From NCBI GenBank assembly GCA_900548405.1, contig UNSJ01000002.1, positions 1 through 64,000 on the forward strand: a stretch of 64,000 bases of DNA. Reading direction: 5' to 3'. This DNA is from Candidatus Gastranaerophilales bacterium (GTDB taxonomy: Bacteria > Cyanobacteriota > Vampirovibrionia > Gastranaerophilales > Gastranaerophilaceae). Positions 55,368 to 63,999 of this stretch are shown here, piece after piece; the first letter of the stretch is position 1; every line of letters starts with the position of its first letter. The position numbers and the translations under genes are program-made. The notes under the pieces are model-generated. The model had not been told where the DNA came from. It was given only the letters and a program-made list of their open reading frames with translations, and searched no databases.

Positions 55368-55773
55368 ATTCCCTCAATTTTTCGATAAATCTTTCAGGAG
55401 CTGCGTAAGCACTTTCGCGTGTTTTTATGTCAACGCAGATTTGCATACTTTTAGCCTTAAAAATTTTTTCGTTTGTTTCTGCATCAAAAATTTCATACTT
55501 AATATTTAAAGCAGGTTCGACTTCTTGAATTTCCGTTACAATTTTAAGTTTTTGCGCAAAAGTCGAAGGCTTAATGAATTTCAAATCCATCGTTGCAACC
55601 GGATAGGCAAAACCATCTGATTTCATATCGTCGTAAGTGTAACCGATTTTTGAAAGCAAATCGCATCTTGATACTTCAAGGTATTTGATGTAATTGCCGT
55701 GCCAGACAACATTCATCGGATCTAAATCGTAAAAAGGCACTTCTATAAAAGTTTCTGCACTAATTTTTTTCAT
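55357..55773 (-). CDS. apeK: Hotdog (4HBT) acyl-ACP thioesterase (ApeK-like)
   Basis: This is a 138-residue YbgC-type thioesterase with PFYDLDPMNVVWHGNYIKYLEVSRCDLL, including the Asp of the 4HBT active site. In this cluster it should release or edit acyl chains on the ACPs. The frame opens with TTG at 55791; the ATG at 55773 is preferred. TATAAT (55780-55785) ends 6 nt before that ATG, across the end of the ligase gene. Confidence 0.85.
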   Translation of the reverse strand: MKKISAETFIEVPFYDLDPMNVVWHGNYIKYLEVSRCDLLSKIGYTYDDMKSDGFAYPVATMDLKFIKPSTFAQKLKIVTEIQEVEPALNIKYEIFDAETNEKIFKAKSMQICVDIKTRESAYAAPERFIEKLREYEV

Positions 55774-55780
55774 AGCACTA

Positions 55781-57022
55781 TTATAAAACAAAAGAGCCTG
55801 AAGAAAAAGTTATATCACCGTTTGTAAACATAAAATCTATTGATTTTTCTTTGCGTTTTAAAGTCAAAGCTACCTGTGTGTCGGGTTTTATGACAGATGA
55901 GAACTTAATTTTTTTAACGGTTTCAGATACAAAGTCTAAATTGAAAGCATCTTTTATAAATTCTTTTGCAAAGAAAAGCTGAACAACACCTGGTAAAATC
56001 GGAAAATCCGTAAAATGACCTTTAAAAAAGTTGCTTGATAAAGGAAATACCAGCTTAAATTGGGCAAAATCGCTGTTTATCGAAAAATCAATTATATTGG
56101 GATATGTAATATTTGTGTTAAATATTTCCGTAATTCTATCTCTGTTTATCTTACCGCGTTCGGTTACAGGCAAATCATGTAAAAATCTCCACTTCTTACA
56201 AAGTGAGGCTTTACCTGACATTTTTAATAATTTAATTAATTCAAGTTTTCCTTTTTCTTCTAAAAATTTTTGTCCTTTGGCAGTGAGAACAGCAGCCGCG
56301 CAAAGTTTGTTATCAAGCTTTAGGCAGTAAGATTTTTCTACAAATTCTGATGCATTTAGAATGTTTTCCACCTCTGAAAGTGACACACGTTTCTCCTGAA
56401 TTTTTACAATTCTGTCATTGCGTTTTTTTACAACAAAACCGTTTTGCAAAAATTCAATTTCATCGTTTAAAGTTAATTCCGCCTCATCAAAATATGGTGA
56501 TTTAATAGTGTTATTTTTATACGTTACGTTTTCAAAAAACTTTAAATTATCACGCGCACACTGCCTGTAAGCAATAACGCCTGCTTCGGTGCTTCCGTAA
56601 ATTTCTGTTACGCCAAGTGAAATTTTTTCTAAATATTCAAAAACATCATCAGCAAGCTTTGCCCCTGCACTTATTATCATCTGCGGTTTATGTTTGAAAG
56701 TAAAATTGTATTTGGCAAGCTTTTCTAAAAATGAAGGGGTGGAAACAAACACATATTTCTCATAATCTTTTATGTCCTCGGGATACAAAACTCTTTCCTC
56801 ATCAACCTTGCACCCCAATACTTTAGGAAGCATTACGGTAAAAGTTGTTCCGTACATAAAATCAGGTGTTACTGTTGATACAAATACCGTATCAGGCGAA
56901 AATTTGAAAAATTCAGCCAAATCTTGTCCTTCAGCAAGCACACACTCGTAGCTCTTTTTTATGATTTTAGGCTCACCGGAAGAACCCGATGTATGAAAGG
57001 TATATTGTTTATTTTCTGACAT
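55781..57022 (-). CDS. apeH: AMP-dependent acyl/aryl-ACP ligase fused to a hotdog dehydratase (ApeH-ApeI)
   Basis: This is a 413-residue protein. The N-terminal adenylation domain opens almost at once with the P-loop FHTSGSSGEPKIIKK, then YGSTEAG and the C-terminal Lys in RGKINRDRI. It should activate an aryl acid and load an ACP. From about residue 300 a hotdog domain follows (PLSSNFFKGHFTDFPILPGVVQLFF), which in E. coli-type clusters is a separate 3-hydroxyacyl-ACP dehydratase. The fusion of the two is notable. It overlaps the small membrane protein by 14 nt. Confidence 0.88.
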   Translation of the reverse strand: MSENKQYTFHTSGSSGEPKIIKKSYECVLAEGQDLAEFFKFSPDTVFVSTVTPDFMYGTTFTVMLPKVLGCKVDEERVLYPEDIKDYEKYVFVSTPSFLEKLAKYNFTFKHKPQMIISAGAKLADDVFEYLEKISLGVTEIYGSTEAGVIAYRQCARDNLKFFENVTYKNNTIKSPYFDEAELTLNDEIEFLQNGFVVKKRNDRIVKIQEKRVSLSEVENILNASEFVEKSYCLKLDNKLCAAAVLTAKGQKFLEEKGKLELIKLLKMSGKASLCKKWRFLHDLPVTERGKINRDRITEIFNTNITYPNIIDFSINSDFAQFKLVFPLSSNFFKGHFTDFPILPGVVQLFFAKEFIKDAFNLDFVSETVKKIKFSSVIKPDTQVALTLKRKEKSIDFMFTNGDITFSSGSFVL

Positions 57023-57428
57023 GTTTTGCTCTCAAAGTAATTCTTACGATATATTCTACCCCGAACAGCAAACCGATTGCAATATATGAAATACAGCCGT
57101 TATATAGTATCCAGATTTTTGCAGGCAAAAATACGGTTAAAATCGAAATTGAAAGGTTTATAAATAAAAATATGCACCAGACGTATGTAAGGTTTCGTGT
57201 GTAATTCCTTGAAAAATCCGTTAATTCGCCATCCATTTTTTTTGCAATTTTTTGTATCACGGTTTCTTTGCAAAATAAAGATGAAAAAAACACTATAAAA
57301 ATAAAAGAATTTGTAATAACAGGATAGAATTTTAGAACATAAATACGGCTGTAATGAAAAAATACAATAACAAATATTGTAATTAAAAAAGGAATTAAAC
57401 GTTTAAGCTTTTTTAATTTTTCAATCAT
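57009..57428 (-). CDS. apeG: Small membrane protein of the polyene cluster (COG4648/ApeG-like)
   Basis: This is a 139-residue protein with about four membrane helices and a polar middle (GELTDFSRNYTRNLTYVWCIFLFINLSISI). Its place between the ACPs and the ligase is where COG4648 membrane proteins sit in aryl-polyene clusters; function unknown. The start overlaps the ACP stop (ATGA). Confidence 0.78.
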   Translation of the reverse strand: MIEKLKKLKRLIPFLITIFVIVFFHYSRIYVLKFYPVITNSFIFIVFFSSLFCKETVIQKIAKKMDGELTDFSRNYTRNLTYVWCIFLFINLSISILTVFLPAKIWILYNGCISYIAIGLLFGVEYIVRITLRAKHVRK

Positions 57429-57673
57429 AACAATTCTTCAACAGCAAGAACTACATCATTAATGGTTCTAATTTGTTTGAAGTTTTCCGGAGGGATTTTC
57501 TTTTGTGTAAATCCTTGCAATTTTACAGCCAAATCAACAGCATCAATGCTGTCGAGTTCCAAATCCTCAAACAAGTTTGTTTCTGCCTGAATTTTTTCTT
57601 CTTCTATTTCAAAGTCTTCAACCAGAATGCTTTTTAATTTATCAAAAATTTCATCACGTGTATATTTTTTCAC
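57425..57673 (-). CDS. apeF: Acyl carrier protein 2 (ApeF-like)
   Basis: About 82 residues, a four-helix ACP with the phosphopantetheine site LELDSIDAVDLAVKL. It carries the growing chain. The frame is open to 57703, overlapping the other ACP, but a GTG at 57673 with AAGGA upstream gives the normal ACP length and is preferred. Having two ACPs in a row is a hallmark of aryl-polyene clusters. Confidence 0.88.
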   Translation of the reverse strand: MKKYTRDEIFDKLKSILVEDFEIEEEKIQAETNLFEDLELDSIDAVDLAVKLQGFTQKKIPPENFKQIRTINDVVLAVEELL

Positions 57674-57677
57674 TGTA

Positions 57678-57935
57678 TTAATCCTTATTGCGGCTTCGAA
57701 CATAGTCGGCTATTGTTTTTACGGAATAAAAATGTTTTTTGTTTTCTTCTTTGTTTTCGCTCAAATCAATGTGGTATTTTTTCTTTAACGCCATACCAAG
57801 TTCAAGTGCATCAATAGAGTCAAGTCCCAGTCCGCTGATGAAAAGCGGTTCTTCATCCTTAATATCATCGATGGTTATATCCTCTAATTCGAGGGACTCA
57901 ATAATTAGAGTTTTTATTTCTTTTTCCAAGCACAT
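57678..57935 (-). CDS. apeE: Acyl carrier protein 1 (ApeE-like)
   Basis: About 85 residues with the phosphopantetheine serine in GLGLDSIDALELGMAL. It serves as chain or starter carrier. AAGGTG sits 8 nt before the ATG at 57935 (an upstream TTG at 57941 is less likely). It lies 33 nt after the acyltransferase. Confidence 0.9.
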   Translation of the reverse strand: MCLEKEIKTLIIESLELEDITIDDIKDEEPLFISGLGLDSIDALELGMALKKKYHIDLSENKEENKKHFYSVKTIADYVRSRNKD

Positions 57936-57968
57936 TCTCAATCACCTTTTAATAATTTTATAACCCAA

Positions 57969-58682
57969 TCAGGTAGTAAAGTCAAATTTGATGCGCTCTG
58001 AAATTACTTTTCTTAACTTAATTTCAGATGTCTCAAAGAACTGCTCCTGCTTGATTTCAGGCTTAACCTCAATAGTGTAATTAATAATTTTTTTACCTGC
58101 ATCATATATCGGTTTATTTTTTTGCAAAAACGGATAATCGCATTCTATTTTTACAGGAAGAATATCAGCGCCCGATGCTATCTGCAAAAGGGCAGGACCT
58201 TTGTGCAGGCTTACATTTTTAATGTCTGTTGTTCTTGTGCCTGTCGGGAAAATGATTATGTTATATTCGTCTTTTAAAGCTGATACGCATTCCTCTTTAA
58301 ACGTATCAATATCAATGTTGTTGGGTATATAAACATTTTTTAGGAATATGTTATTTAGCAGTTCCTTTTTAGCAAGGCACAATGAGTTTTCAAACAATCC
58401 GATTAAAATAACAATATCAATCAGGCTCGGATGAGTTGCAACAATTATTTTCCCTTTTACATTTTTAAAATTTTCAACTTTTATGTTAATAATTCTTATA
58501 AAAATTAAAAATCCGGTAAAAAATTTCCATAATTTATGTATAATTCTGCAAAAAAACTCTCTTTTTTTGTTATTTTTCAAAAAAATACACCCGATAGGCA
58601 AAAATACAAAACTAAGTATTAGAGAACCGATACCAAAAATAAAAAAAGCCATTACAACAAGAAAACCGCGTAAAACTCTCAT
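57969..58682 (-). CDS. apeD: PlsC-type acyltransferase of the polyene cluster (ApeD-like)
   Basis: This is a 237-residue protein with an N-terminal membrane helix, then the lysophospholipid acyltransferase motifs ATHPSLIDIVI (the HPSLID H-x4-D pair), and FPTGTRTT in place of FPEGTRS, then LHKGPALLQIASGADILPVKI. It may acylate a glycerol- or lipid-type acceptor in the membrane. The start overlaps the CLF stop (TAATG). Confidence 0.83.
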   Translation of the reverse strand: MRVLRGFLVVMAFFIFGIGSLILSFVFLPIGCIFLKNNKKREFFCRIIHKLWKFFTGFLIFIRIINIKVENFKNVKGKIIVATHPSLIDIVILIGLFENSLCLAKKELLNNIFLKNVYIPNNIDIDTFKEECVSALKDEYNIIIFPTGTRTTDIKNVSLHKGPALLQIASGADILPVKIECDYPFLQKNKPIYDAGKKIINYTIEVKPEIKQEQFFETSEIKLRKVISERIKFDFTT

Positions 58683-59266
58683 TATTCAGCCCTCGTCATA
58701 ATATATAGAGGACAGATGTAGTCAGCGCCTTTTAAAAAATCGGAAAAACTGTTTGCAGGCAGCTTTTTATAATTAGGAATGATTTTTACTTTTGTTGAAC
58801 TTTCAACCCTTTCAGGTCCGATTAAAAGTGAAACACTTTCGTATCTGTCAACGGATTCGGCATAGCAGAAAAGAGTTTTGGTTTTGTTTAATACAGCATC
58901 CAAAAGCCCTGATGAAAAAGAGTTTTCGCCCGCAGCAACAGAGTTGTATTTGTTGTGAATGTTTTCAAGAAGCGAAAAAAGTCCGATTGTGGAATTGTGC
59001 ACGGAAAAACTAAAACCTGTGGGTGAAATTTCGTTTTCTTCAATCTGTTGTTTAATGAGTTTTACAACACGTTCAAGCTCACCATAGCGTGAAGCATACA
59101 CAAGGTCTGTATTTTTGTCGCCGTCGTAAACTTCAAGCATTGTGCTCATTGCGATTTTCCCCGCAGGAGAAAGCTTGCGTCTTGTCATCATTGGAATAGA
59201 GGACAAATCTATATTTTCGCCTTGAGAAAAGGCGTGTTTGTAAATAAAAAATTCCACACTATTCAT
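58682..59266 (-). CDS. apeC: Ketosynthase chain-length factor (ApeC-like)
   Basis: This is a 194-residue protein resembling only the N-terminal half of a ketosynthase (PMMTRRKLSPAGKIAMSTMLE, FSFSVHNSTIGLFSLL). No active-site Cys is present, as expected for chain-length-factor subunits of aryl-polyene systems that pair with the ApeO ketosynthase. It is the first gene of the minus arm and diverges from its predicted partner across 14 bp. TAATAT (59273-59278) ends 6 nt before its ATG. Confidence 0.85.
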   Translation of the reverse strand: MNSVEFFIYKHAFSQGENIDLSSIPMMTRRKLSPAGKIAMSTMLEVYDGDKNTDLVYASRYGELERVVKLIKQQIEENEISPTGFSFSVHNSTIGLFSLLENIHNKYNSVAAGENSFSSGLLDAVLNKTKTLFCYAESVDRYESVSLLIGPERVESSTKVKIIPNYKKLPANSFSDFLKGADYICPLYIMTRAE

Positions 59267-59280
59267 GTTAATATATTATC
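59267..59280. promoter_or_regulatory. 14-bp divergent spacer with two overlapping -10 hexamers
   Basis: The spacer GTTAATATATTATC contains TAATAT on the plus strand (59269-59274) and TAATAT on the minus strand (59278-59273), each ending exactly 6 nt before the ATG it would serve. The -35 regions would lie inside the opposite coding sequences. It probably fires both arms of the polyene cluster from leaderless starts. Confidence 0.5.
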
Positions 59281-60336
59281 ATGGACGTGATTGTAATTAC
59301 AAATGCTGTTGGAATATACGCTGAAGGACTCTCTGAAGATAATAGTATTGTCGGGGGAAAATCGTTTTATTTTGGCAAAATTGATAAAGAATTTCCTGAA
59401 ATTGATGATGAAAGATACAATCTGCGCTGTAACAGGATTTTGAAATATTTAGCTGATAAACTGGATTTGTCGGGATATGAAAAAGATGACATAGCTGTTG
59501 TAATCGGTACTACAAACTCGGGGATTGAAGAATTTGAAACCTCTGATAACAAGCATCATGCAGAACTTGGAAATCCTGCTGAATTTTTGCAAAAATATTT
59601 GGGGTTGAATAACTATGCTGCAAGCGTTTCTACTGCCTGTACATCAGGGATAAAGGCGTTTGCTGCTGCGCGCAGACTTCTTGAAAACGATGTTTGTAAA
59701 GCAGTAATCGCAGGCGGCATTGATACTCTTGCAAGTATGCCGATTTACGGATTTGATGCATTAGAGGTTTTATCACACGAAAAAACTAACCCGTTTTCTA
59801 AAAACCGTTCAGGAATAAGTATTGGCGAAGCAGGTGCTTTGTTTCTGCTTGAAAAAAACAAAGATGGAATAAAGATTATGGGTATAGGCGAAACCTCCGA
59901 TGCATACCATTCTGCAACACCTGATCCTGAGGGTGTTCAGGCTGCAAAAGCAATTCAAATTGCGCTGGAGGATGCAGGTTTGATGCCAAAAGACATTGAC
60001 TACATAAACCTGCATGGAACAGGTACAATCTCAAATGATTTAATGGAAGCAAATGCGGTGTATAAAGTTTTTGGCTCAAGTGTTCCTGCAAGTTCGACAA
60101 AGCCTGTTACGGGGCACTGTCTGGGAGCTGCTGCAAGCATTGAAACTTTTTTCTGTTATGAAATTTTAAAGGGGTTGAGAGGTATTCCCGAACATATTTA
60201 TGACGGCGAATACGACGAAAGCCTGCCAAAAATTAATCTTGCAGGTAAAAATCTTCCTTCAAATGATGTGAAGGTGTGTATGTGTAACGCGTTTGGCTTT
60301 GGCGGAACAAACGCAGTTTTGGTTTTGGGGAAATGA
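59281..60336 (+). CDS. apeO: Beta-ketoacyl-ACP synthase (ApeO-like)
   Basis: This is a 351-residue KAS I/II-type enzyme. The Cys nucleophile is in VSTACTSGIKAFA (residue 120), with catalytic His in NLHGTGTISND and TGHCLGAAASIE, so it is a complete active enzyme. With the CLF protein it should form the KS-CLF pair that elongates the polyene with malonyl units. The N terminus is slightly short. It is the first gene of the plus arm. Confidence 0.9.
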   Translation: MDVIVITNAVGIYAEGLSEDNSIVGGKSFYFGKIDKEFPEIDDERYNLRCNRILKYLADKLDLSGYEKDDIAVVIGTTNSGIEEFETSDNKHHAELGNPAEFLQKYLGLNNYAASVSTACTSGIKAFAAARRLLENDVCKAVIAGGIDTLASMPIYGFDALEVLSHEKTNPFSKNRSGISIGEAGALFLLEKNKDGIKIMGIGETSDAYHSATPDPEGVQAAKAIQIALEDAGLMPKDIDYINLHGTGTISNDLMEANAVYKVFGSSVPASSTKPVTGHCLGAAASIETFFCYEILKGLRGIPEHIYDGEYDESLPKINLAGKNLPSNDVKVCMCNAFGFGGTNAVLVLGK

Positions 60337-60337
60337 T

Positions 60338-60778
60338 ATGGAAAAAGATTTGTCAAAAATTTTACCGCACGATAAACCGATGATTTTGATTGACGAACTT
60401 CTTGAAGTTAGTCTTGAAAGTCACTACGCAAAGGCATCCGTTACAATAAATGAAGATAAAATATTTTTTAATAAAGAGATTAACGGGATTTCTCCTCTTG
60501 CGGGAATAGAGTTTATGGCGCAGACAATCGGGTGTTACGCCTATTTCAAAGCAGGAGAAAATATTCCTAAAATAGGCTTTCTTCTCGGCACAAGGCTTTA
60601 TGAAAACAGTCTTGAAAAATTTGAAAACGGCAAAACTTATACTATAACCGCTAAAGAAATATATGATGATAACGAACTTGTCTCGTTTGAGTGTTTAATT
60701 TATAATGGAAATGAGGAAGCTGCAAGAGCAGTAGTCAATGCGTTTCAGCCTCAGAATGCAAAGGATTTTATCAGATGA
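60338..60778 (+). CDS. apeP: 3-hydroxyacyl-ACP dehydratase, hotdog fold (ApeP-like)
   Basis: About 146 residues. The hotdog dehydratase starts MEKDLSKILPHDKPMILIDELLEV with the catalytic His in PHDKPM and the second site in GIEFMAQTIG. It removes water to leave a trans double bond in each cycle. The frame opens inside the preceding KS; the ATG at 60338 is 1 nt after the KS stop. Confidence 0.88.
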   Translation: MEKDLSKILPHDKPMILIDELLEVSLESHYAKASVTINEDKIFFNKEINGISPLAGIEFMAQTIGCYAYFKAGENIPKIGFLLGTRLYENSLEKFENGKTYTITAKEIYDDNELVSFECLIYNGNEEAARAVVNAFQPQNAKDFIR

Positions 60779-61485
60779 AAAAAATACTTGTTACAGGTTC
60801 AAGCAGAGGTATAGGAAAGGAAATTGCGCTTTATCTTGCCAAAAGCGGGTATGATATTGACGTTCATTATGCGCATAACGAGCAAAAAGCAATTGAAACC
60901 GCTGATGAAATCAGGGCGCTCGGGCGTGATACGCAAATTCTTAAATTTGATATTAAAAACAGGGAAGAATGTGCGAAAGTTCTTGCCGATAAATTATATT
61001 ACGGTGTTGTGCTTAACGCAGGAATTGCTAGAGATAATGTTTTTCCAGCGCTTGAAGATGATGAGTGGGATGATGTTATTGATACTAATTTGACAGGGTT
61101 TTATAATGTTTTGAAACCACTTGTAATGCCTATGATTTCAAACAGAGTTAAAGGAAGAATAATCACAATGTCATCTGTTTCGGGTATTTCCGGTAACAGA
61201 GGGCAGGTTAACTATTCTGCTTCAAAGGCAGGTATTATCGGTGCAACAAAATCTCTTGCTCTAGAGCTTGCAAAACGCGGGATTACAGTAAACTGTATTG
61301 CTCCGGGGGTTATTGATACCGAGATGATAAAAGATGTTCCGCTTGATGAGGTTAAGAAATTAATCCCGATGAAGCGTGTCGGACAGGCAAATGAGGTTGC
61401 AAGCCTTGCAAACTACTTAATGAGTGAGGATGCATCTTATATTACGGGGCAGGTAATTTCTGTAAACGGAGGGCTTTATCTGTGA
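60775..61485 (+). CDS. apeQ: 3-ketoacyl-ACP reductase, FabG-type SDR (ApeQ-like)
   Basis: This is a 236-residue short-chain dehydrogenase. The NADP motif is TGSSRGIGKEIA, the catalytic triad lies in ITMSSVSG and YSASKAG, and it ends with the usual SYITGQVISVNGGLYL. It reduces the 3-keto group. The start overlaps the dehydratase stop by 4 nt. Confidence 0.92.
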   Translation: MKKILVTGSSRGIGKEIALYLAKSGYDIDVHYAHNEQKAIETADEIRALGRDTQILKFDIKNREECAKVLADKLYYGVVLNAGIARDNVFPALEDDEWDDVIDTNLTGFYNVLKPLVMPMISNRVKGRIITMSSVSGISGNRGQVNYSASKAGIIGATKSLALELAKRGITVNCIAPGVIDTEMIKDVPLDEVKKLIPMKRVGQANEVASLANYLMSEDASYITGQVISVNGGLYL

Positions 61486-62705
61486 AGCGTGTAGTTGTTA
61501 CGGGTATGTCGCTTGCAAGTCCGCTGGGCTGTAATGCTCAAACTGTTTTTGATAATATGCAAAAACTCAAAAACTGTGTTGAATATGATAAATCGCTTGA
61601 TGAATACGATAAATTAAACACTCGTCTATGTGCACGCGTAAAGGGTTTTGAAATTCCCTCAACTTATAACAGAAAAGTTTTAAGAACAATGGGACCTGTT
61701 TCAGTAATGTCTGTTCGTACATCGGAACTCGCTTTAGAAGATGCGGGACTTTTGGGGGATGATATTATCACAGGCGGAGATTGCGGTGTAAGCTACGGTT
61801 CATCATCAGGTTCGCTTGATGCAATCATTGACTTTTACGGAATGCAGGTGGATAAAGAGGTTAAGGGCTTAAATTCAGGCTCTTATATAAAAATGATGCC
61901 TCAAACAACTGTCGTAAATATTTCTTTGTATTTTAAGACAACAGGCAGACTAATTCCGACATCTACTGCCTGTACATCAGGCGCTATGGGTATAGGCTAT
62001 GCTTATGAAGCTATAAAAAACGGTTATCAAACAGTAATGATAGCAGGCGGAGCAGAAGAACTCCACCCGACACAGATTGCGATTTTTGATACGCTTTACG
62101 CTACAAGTTTAAAAAATAATACACCTGAACTTACACCTTCGCCTTTTGACAAAAATCGTGACGGCTTGGTAATAGGTGAGGGCGCAGGAACACTGGTTTT
62201 GGAAGAATATGAACATGCGAAAAAACGCGGTGCGAAAATTTACGCGGAAATCATAGGATTTGGAACAAGCACTGACGGAACACATATTACAAACCCGAAT
62301 TACAAAACAATGGGAAAAGCTCTTGAACTTTCATTAAAGGATGCAAATATTTCTCCTGATGAAATCGGCTACGTAAGCGCTCACGGTACGGGAACTTATG
62401 CAGGTGACATCGCGGAAACTAAAGCAACAGAAGAAATATTCAAACGTCCTGTTCCAGTAAGTTCGTTAAAAAGCTACACAGGACATACACTCGGCGCTTG
62501 CGGTTCGATTGAGGCGATTGCTGCAATTGATATGATGCATAGAAAATGGTTTAACCCTACATTAAACCTTAATGAAGTTGACAATGAATGCGGAAAGCTT
62601 GATTATATAAAAAATCAGGGACGTGAAATTGATACAAACATTGTTATGTCAAACAACTTTGCTTTTGGCGGAATAAATACTTCTATAATTTTTAAAAAGA
62701 TTTAG
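61482..62705 (+). CDS. apeR: Beta-ketoacyl-ACP synthase II type (ApeR-like)
   Basis: This is a 407-residue KAS. The Cys is in PTSTACTSGAMGIG (residue 164), with His in VSAHGTGTYAGD and SYTGHTLGACGSIEA. The GTG start overlaps the KR stop (GTGA). Probably starts or extends the chain as the second ketosynthase. No enoyl reductase follows, so double bonds should persist. Confidence 0.92.
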   Translation: MKRVVVTGMSLASPLGCNAQTVFDNMQKLKNCVEYDKSLDEYDKLNTRLCARVKGFEIPSTYNRKVLRTMGPVSVMSVRTSELALEDAGLLGDDIITGGDCGVSYGSSSGSLDAIIDFYGMQVDKEVKGLNSGSYIKMMPQTTVVNISLYFKTTGRLIPTSTACTSGAMGIGYAYEAIKNGYQTVMIAGGAEELHPTQIAIFDTLYATSLKNNTPELTPSPFDKNRDGLVIGEGAGTLVLEEYEHAKKRGAKIYAEIIGFGTSTDGTHITNPNYKTMGKALELSLKDANISPDEIGYVSAHGTGTYAGDIAETKATEEIFKRPVPVSSLKSYTGHTLGACGSIEAIAAIDMMHRKWFNPTLNLNEVDNECGKLDYIKNQGREIDTNIVMSNNFAFGGINTSIIFKKI

Positions 62706-63999
62706 TTTTTGGCTTTTTGATGAACACAAGCATCGGGATAAGCAGGAATATTGCAAATGCAAACCACCTGAAAGTATCTATATATGCCCACAGATGTGAC
62801 TGCTGTACGAGCTGTGAATAAATTTGACTTTGTGCCATAGCATGAGAGGTTGCGGCATCTGTCATTGTAGAAAAAGTGCTTGCCATAGCTCCTACTCTTT
62901 CTACAAAAATACTGTTTGTTTCATGCAGGTGATTAGTCATCATATTCTGGTGAACCTGTGCATACCTTGCAACCATTGTAGTTGCAACAGATGTGCCGAT
63001 AGCGCCGCCTATGTTTTTTAGCAGGTTTTGCAAGCCTGTGGCATTTGTCATATTTTCGTTTTTGGTTGTTGAGCAGGACAACGGGATTAACGGTGTCAAA
63101 GCCATAAATAATCCCGAACCGTATAAAATGTTCGGCAAGGCAATTGTCGAAAGATTTATTTGAAGATTTATCATTCCGAAAAATACGCTTCCTAACCCGA
63201 GGAGGATTAACCCAATCATAACAATACGTCTGTCACCGAGTTTTTTAGATAATGTAAGGTATAACGCAACGCCGATGAAACTTCCCACCCCGCGTGATCC
63301 CATTGAAAGTCCGCTCAAATACGCTGTATATCCGAGAAGTTTTTGAAGCATAGACGGCAAAAGCGCCGCAGAGGATAAAAATACTCCCATTAATATTACC
63401 TGTACCAGGGTGCCGAAAAAGTATGTTCTGTCTTTTAAAACACTCAAGTCAATAAGTGCTTCCTTGTTTTTTGACTGGGAAATAAAGAACATAATTGCGC
63501 ATACAACAGATATTGCCGTCATCCAGCAAATCCATGTTGAACCAAACCAATCGGCATCGTTTCCTTTATCAAGCACAATCTGTAATGTTACAAGCCAGCC
63601 TGATAATAGTGCCATACCTTTATAATCGAATTTAACATTCTTTTGTTTTTTTGCATAAGGCGGATCTTGCAGAAGATTTTTTGCAAGATATACACATAAA
63701 AATCCGAGCGGAATATTTATTAAATAAATCCATGGCCAAGACCAGTTTTCAGTAATCCATCCTCCTAAAACAGGACCGATTAACGGGGCAAAAATAACAG
63801 CTATACCGAATATTGCCATAGATTTTGGTCTGTCTTGCGGCGGAAAACTTTCCAACATAATAGATTGCCCTAAAGGCAAAAGCCCTCCTCCTCCAAGACC
63901 TTGCAAAAATCTTGAAAGCACTATCATAACCATTGAATTTGATACTGCACACAAAAATGATGAAAATGTGAAAATAATCGTACAGATTATAAAGTAATT
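62692..63999 (-). CDS. MFS drug-efflux transporter (DHA2/EmrB family), partial at window edge
   Basis: At least 435 residues are visible and the frame is open to the right edge, so the N terminus (first two or three of about 14 helices) lies outside. Family motifs include FLQGLGGGGLLPLGQSI, GPVLGGWITENWSWPWIYLINIPLG and a long run of helices. The last helices end LLIPMLVFIKKP. It exports drugs, detergent-like molecules or own products by proton antiport. It converges on apeR with a 14-nt overlap; a link to the polyene cluster is possible but not shown. Confidence 0.88.
   Translation of the reverse strand, partial: NYFIICTIIFTFSSFLCAVSNSMVMIVLSRFLQGLGGGGLLPLGQSIMLESFPPQDRPKSMAIFGIAVIFAPLIGPVLGGWITENWSWPWIYLINIPLGFLCVYLAKNLLQDPPYAKKQKNVKFDYKGMALLSGWLVTLQIVLDKGNDADWFGSTWICWMTAISVVCAIMFFISQSKNKEALIDLSVLKDRTYFFGTLVQVILMGVFLSSAALLPSMLQKLLGYTAYLSGLSMGSRGVGSFIGVALYLTLSKKLGDRRIVMIGLILLGLGSVFFGMINLQINLSTIALPNILYGSGLFMALTPLIPLSCSTTKNENMTNATGLQNLLKNIGGAIGTSVATTMVARYAQVHQNMMTNHLHETNSIFVERVGAMASTFSTMTDAATSHAMAQSQIYSQLVQQSHLWAYIDTFRWFAFAIFLLIPMLVFIKKPKTKSF

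Noticed and set aside
62692..63999. MFS exporter as part of the polyene cluster
   Set aside because: It is convergent to apeR and a dedicated MMPL exporter is already present; kept as a neighbour only.
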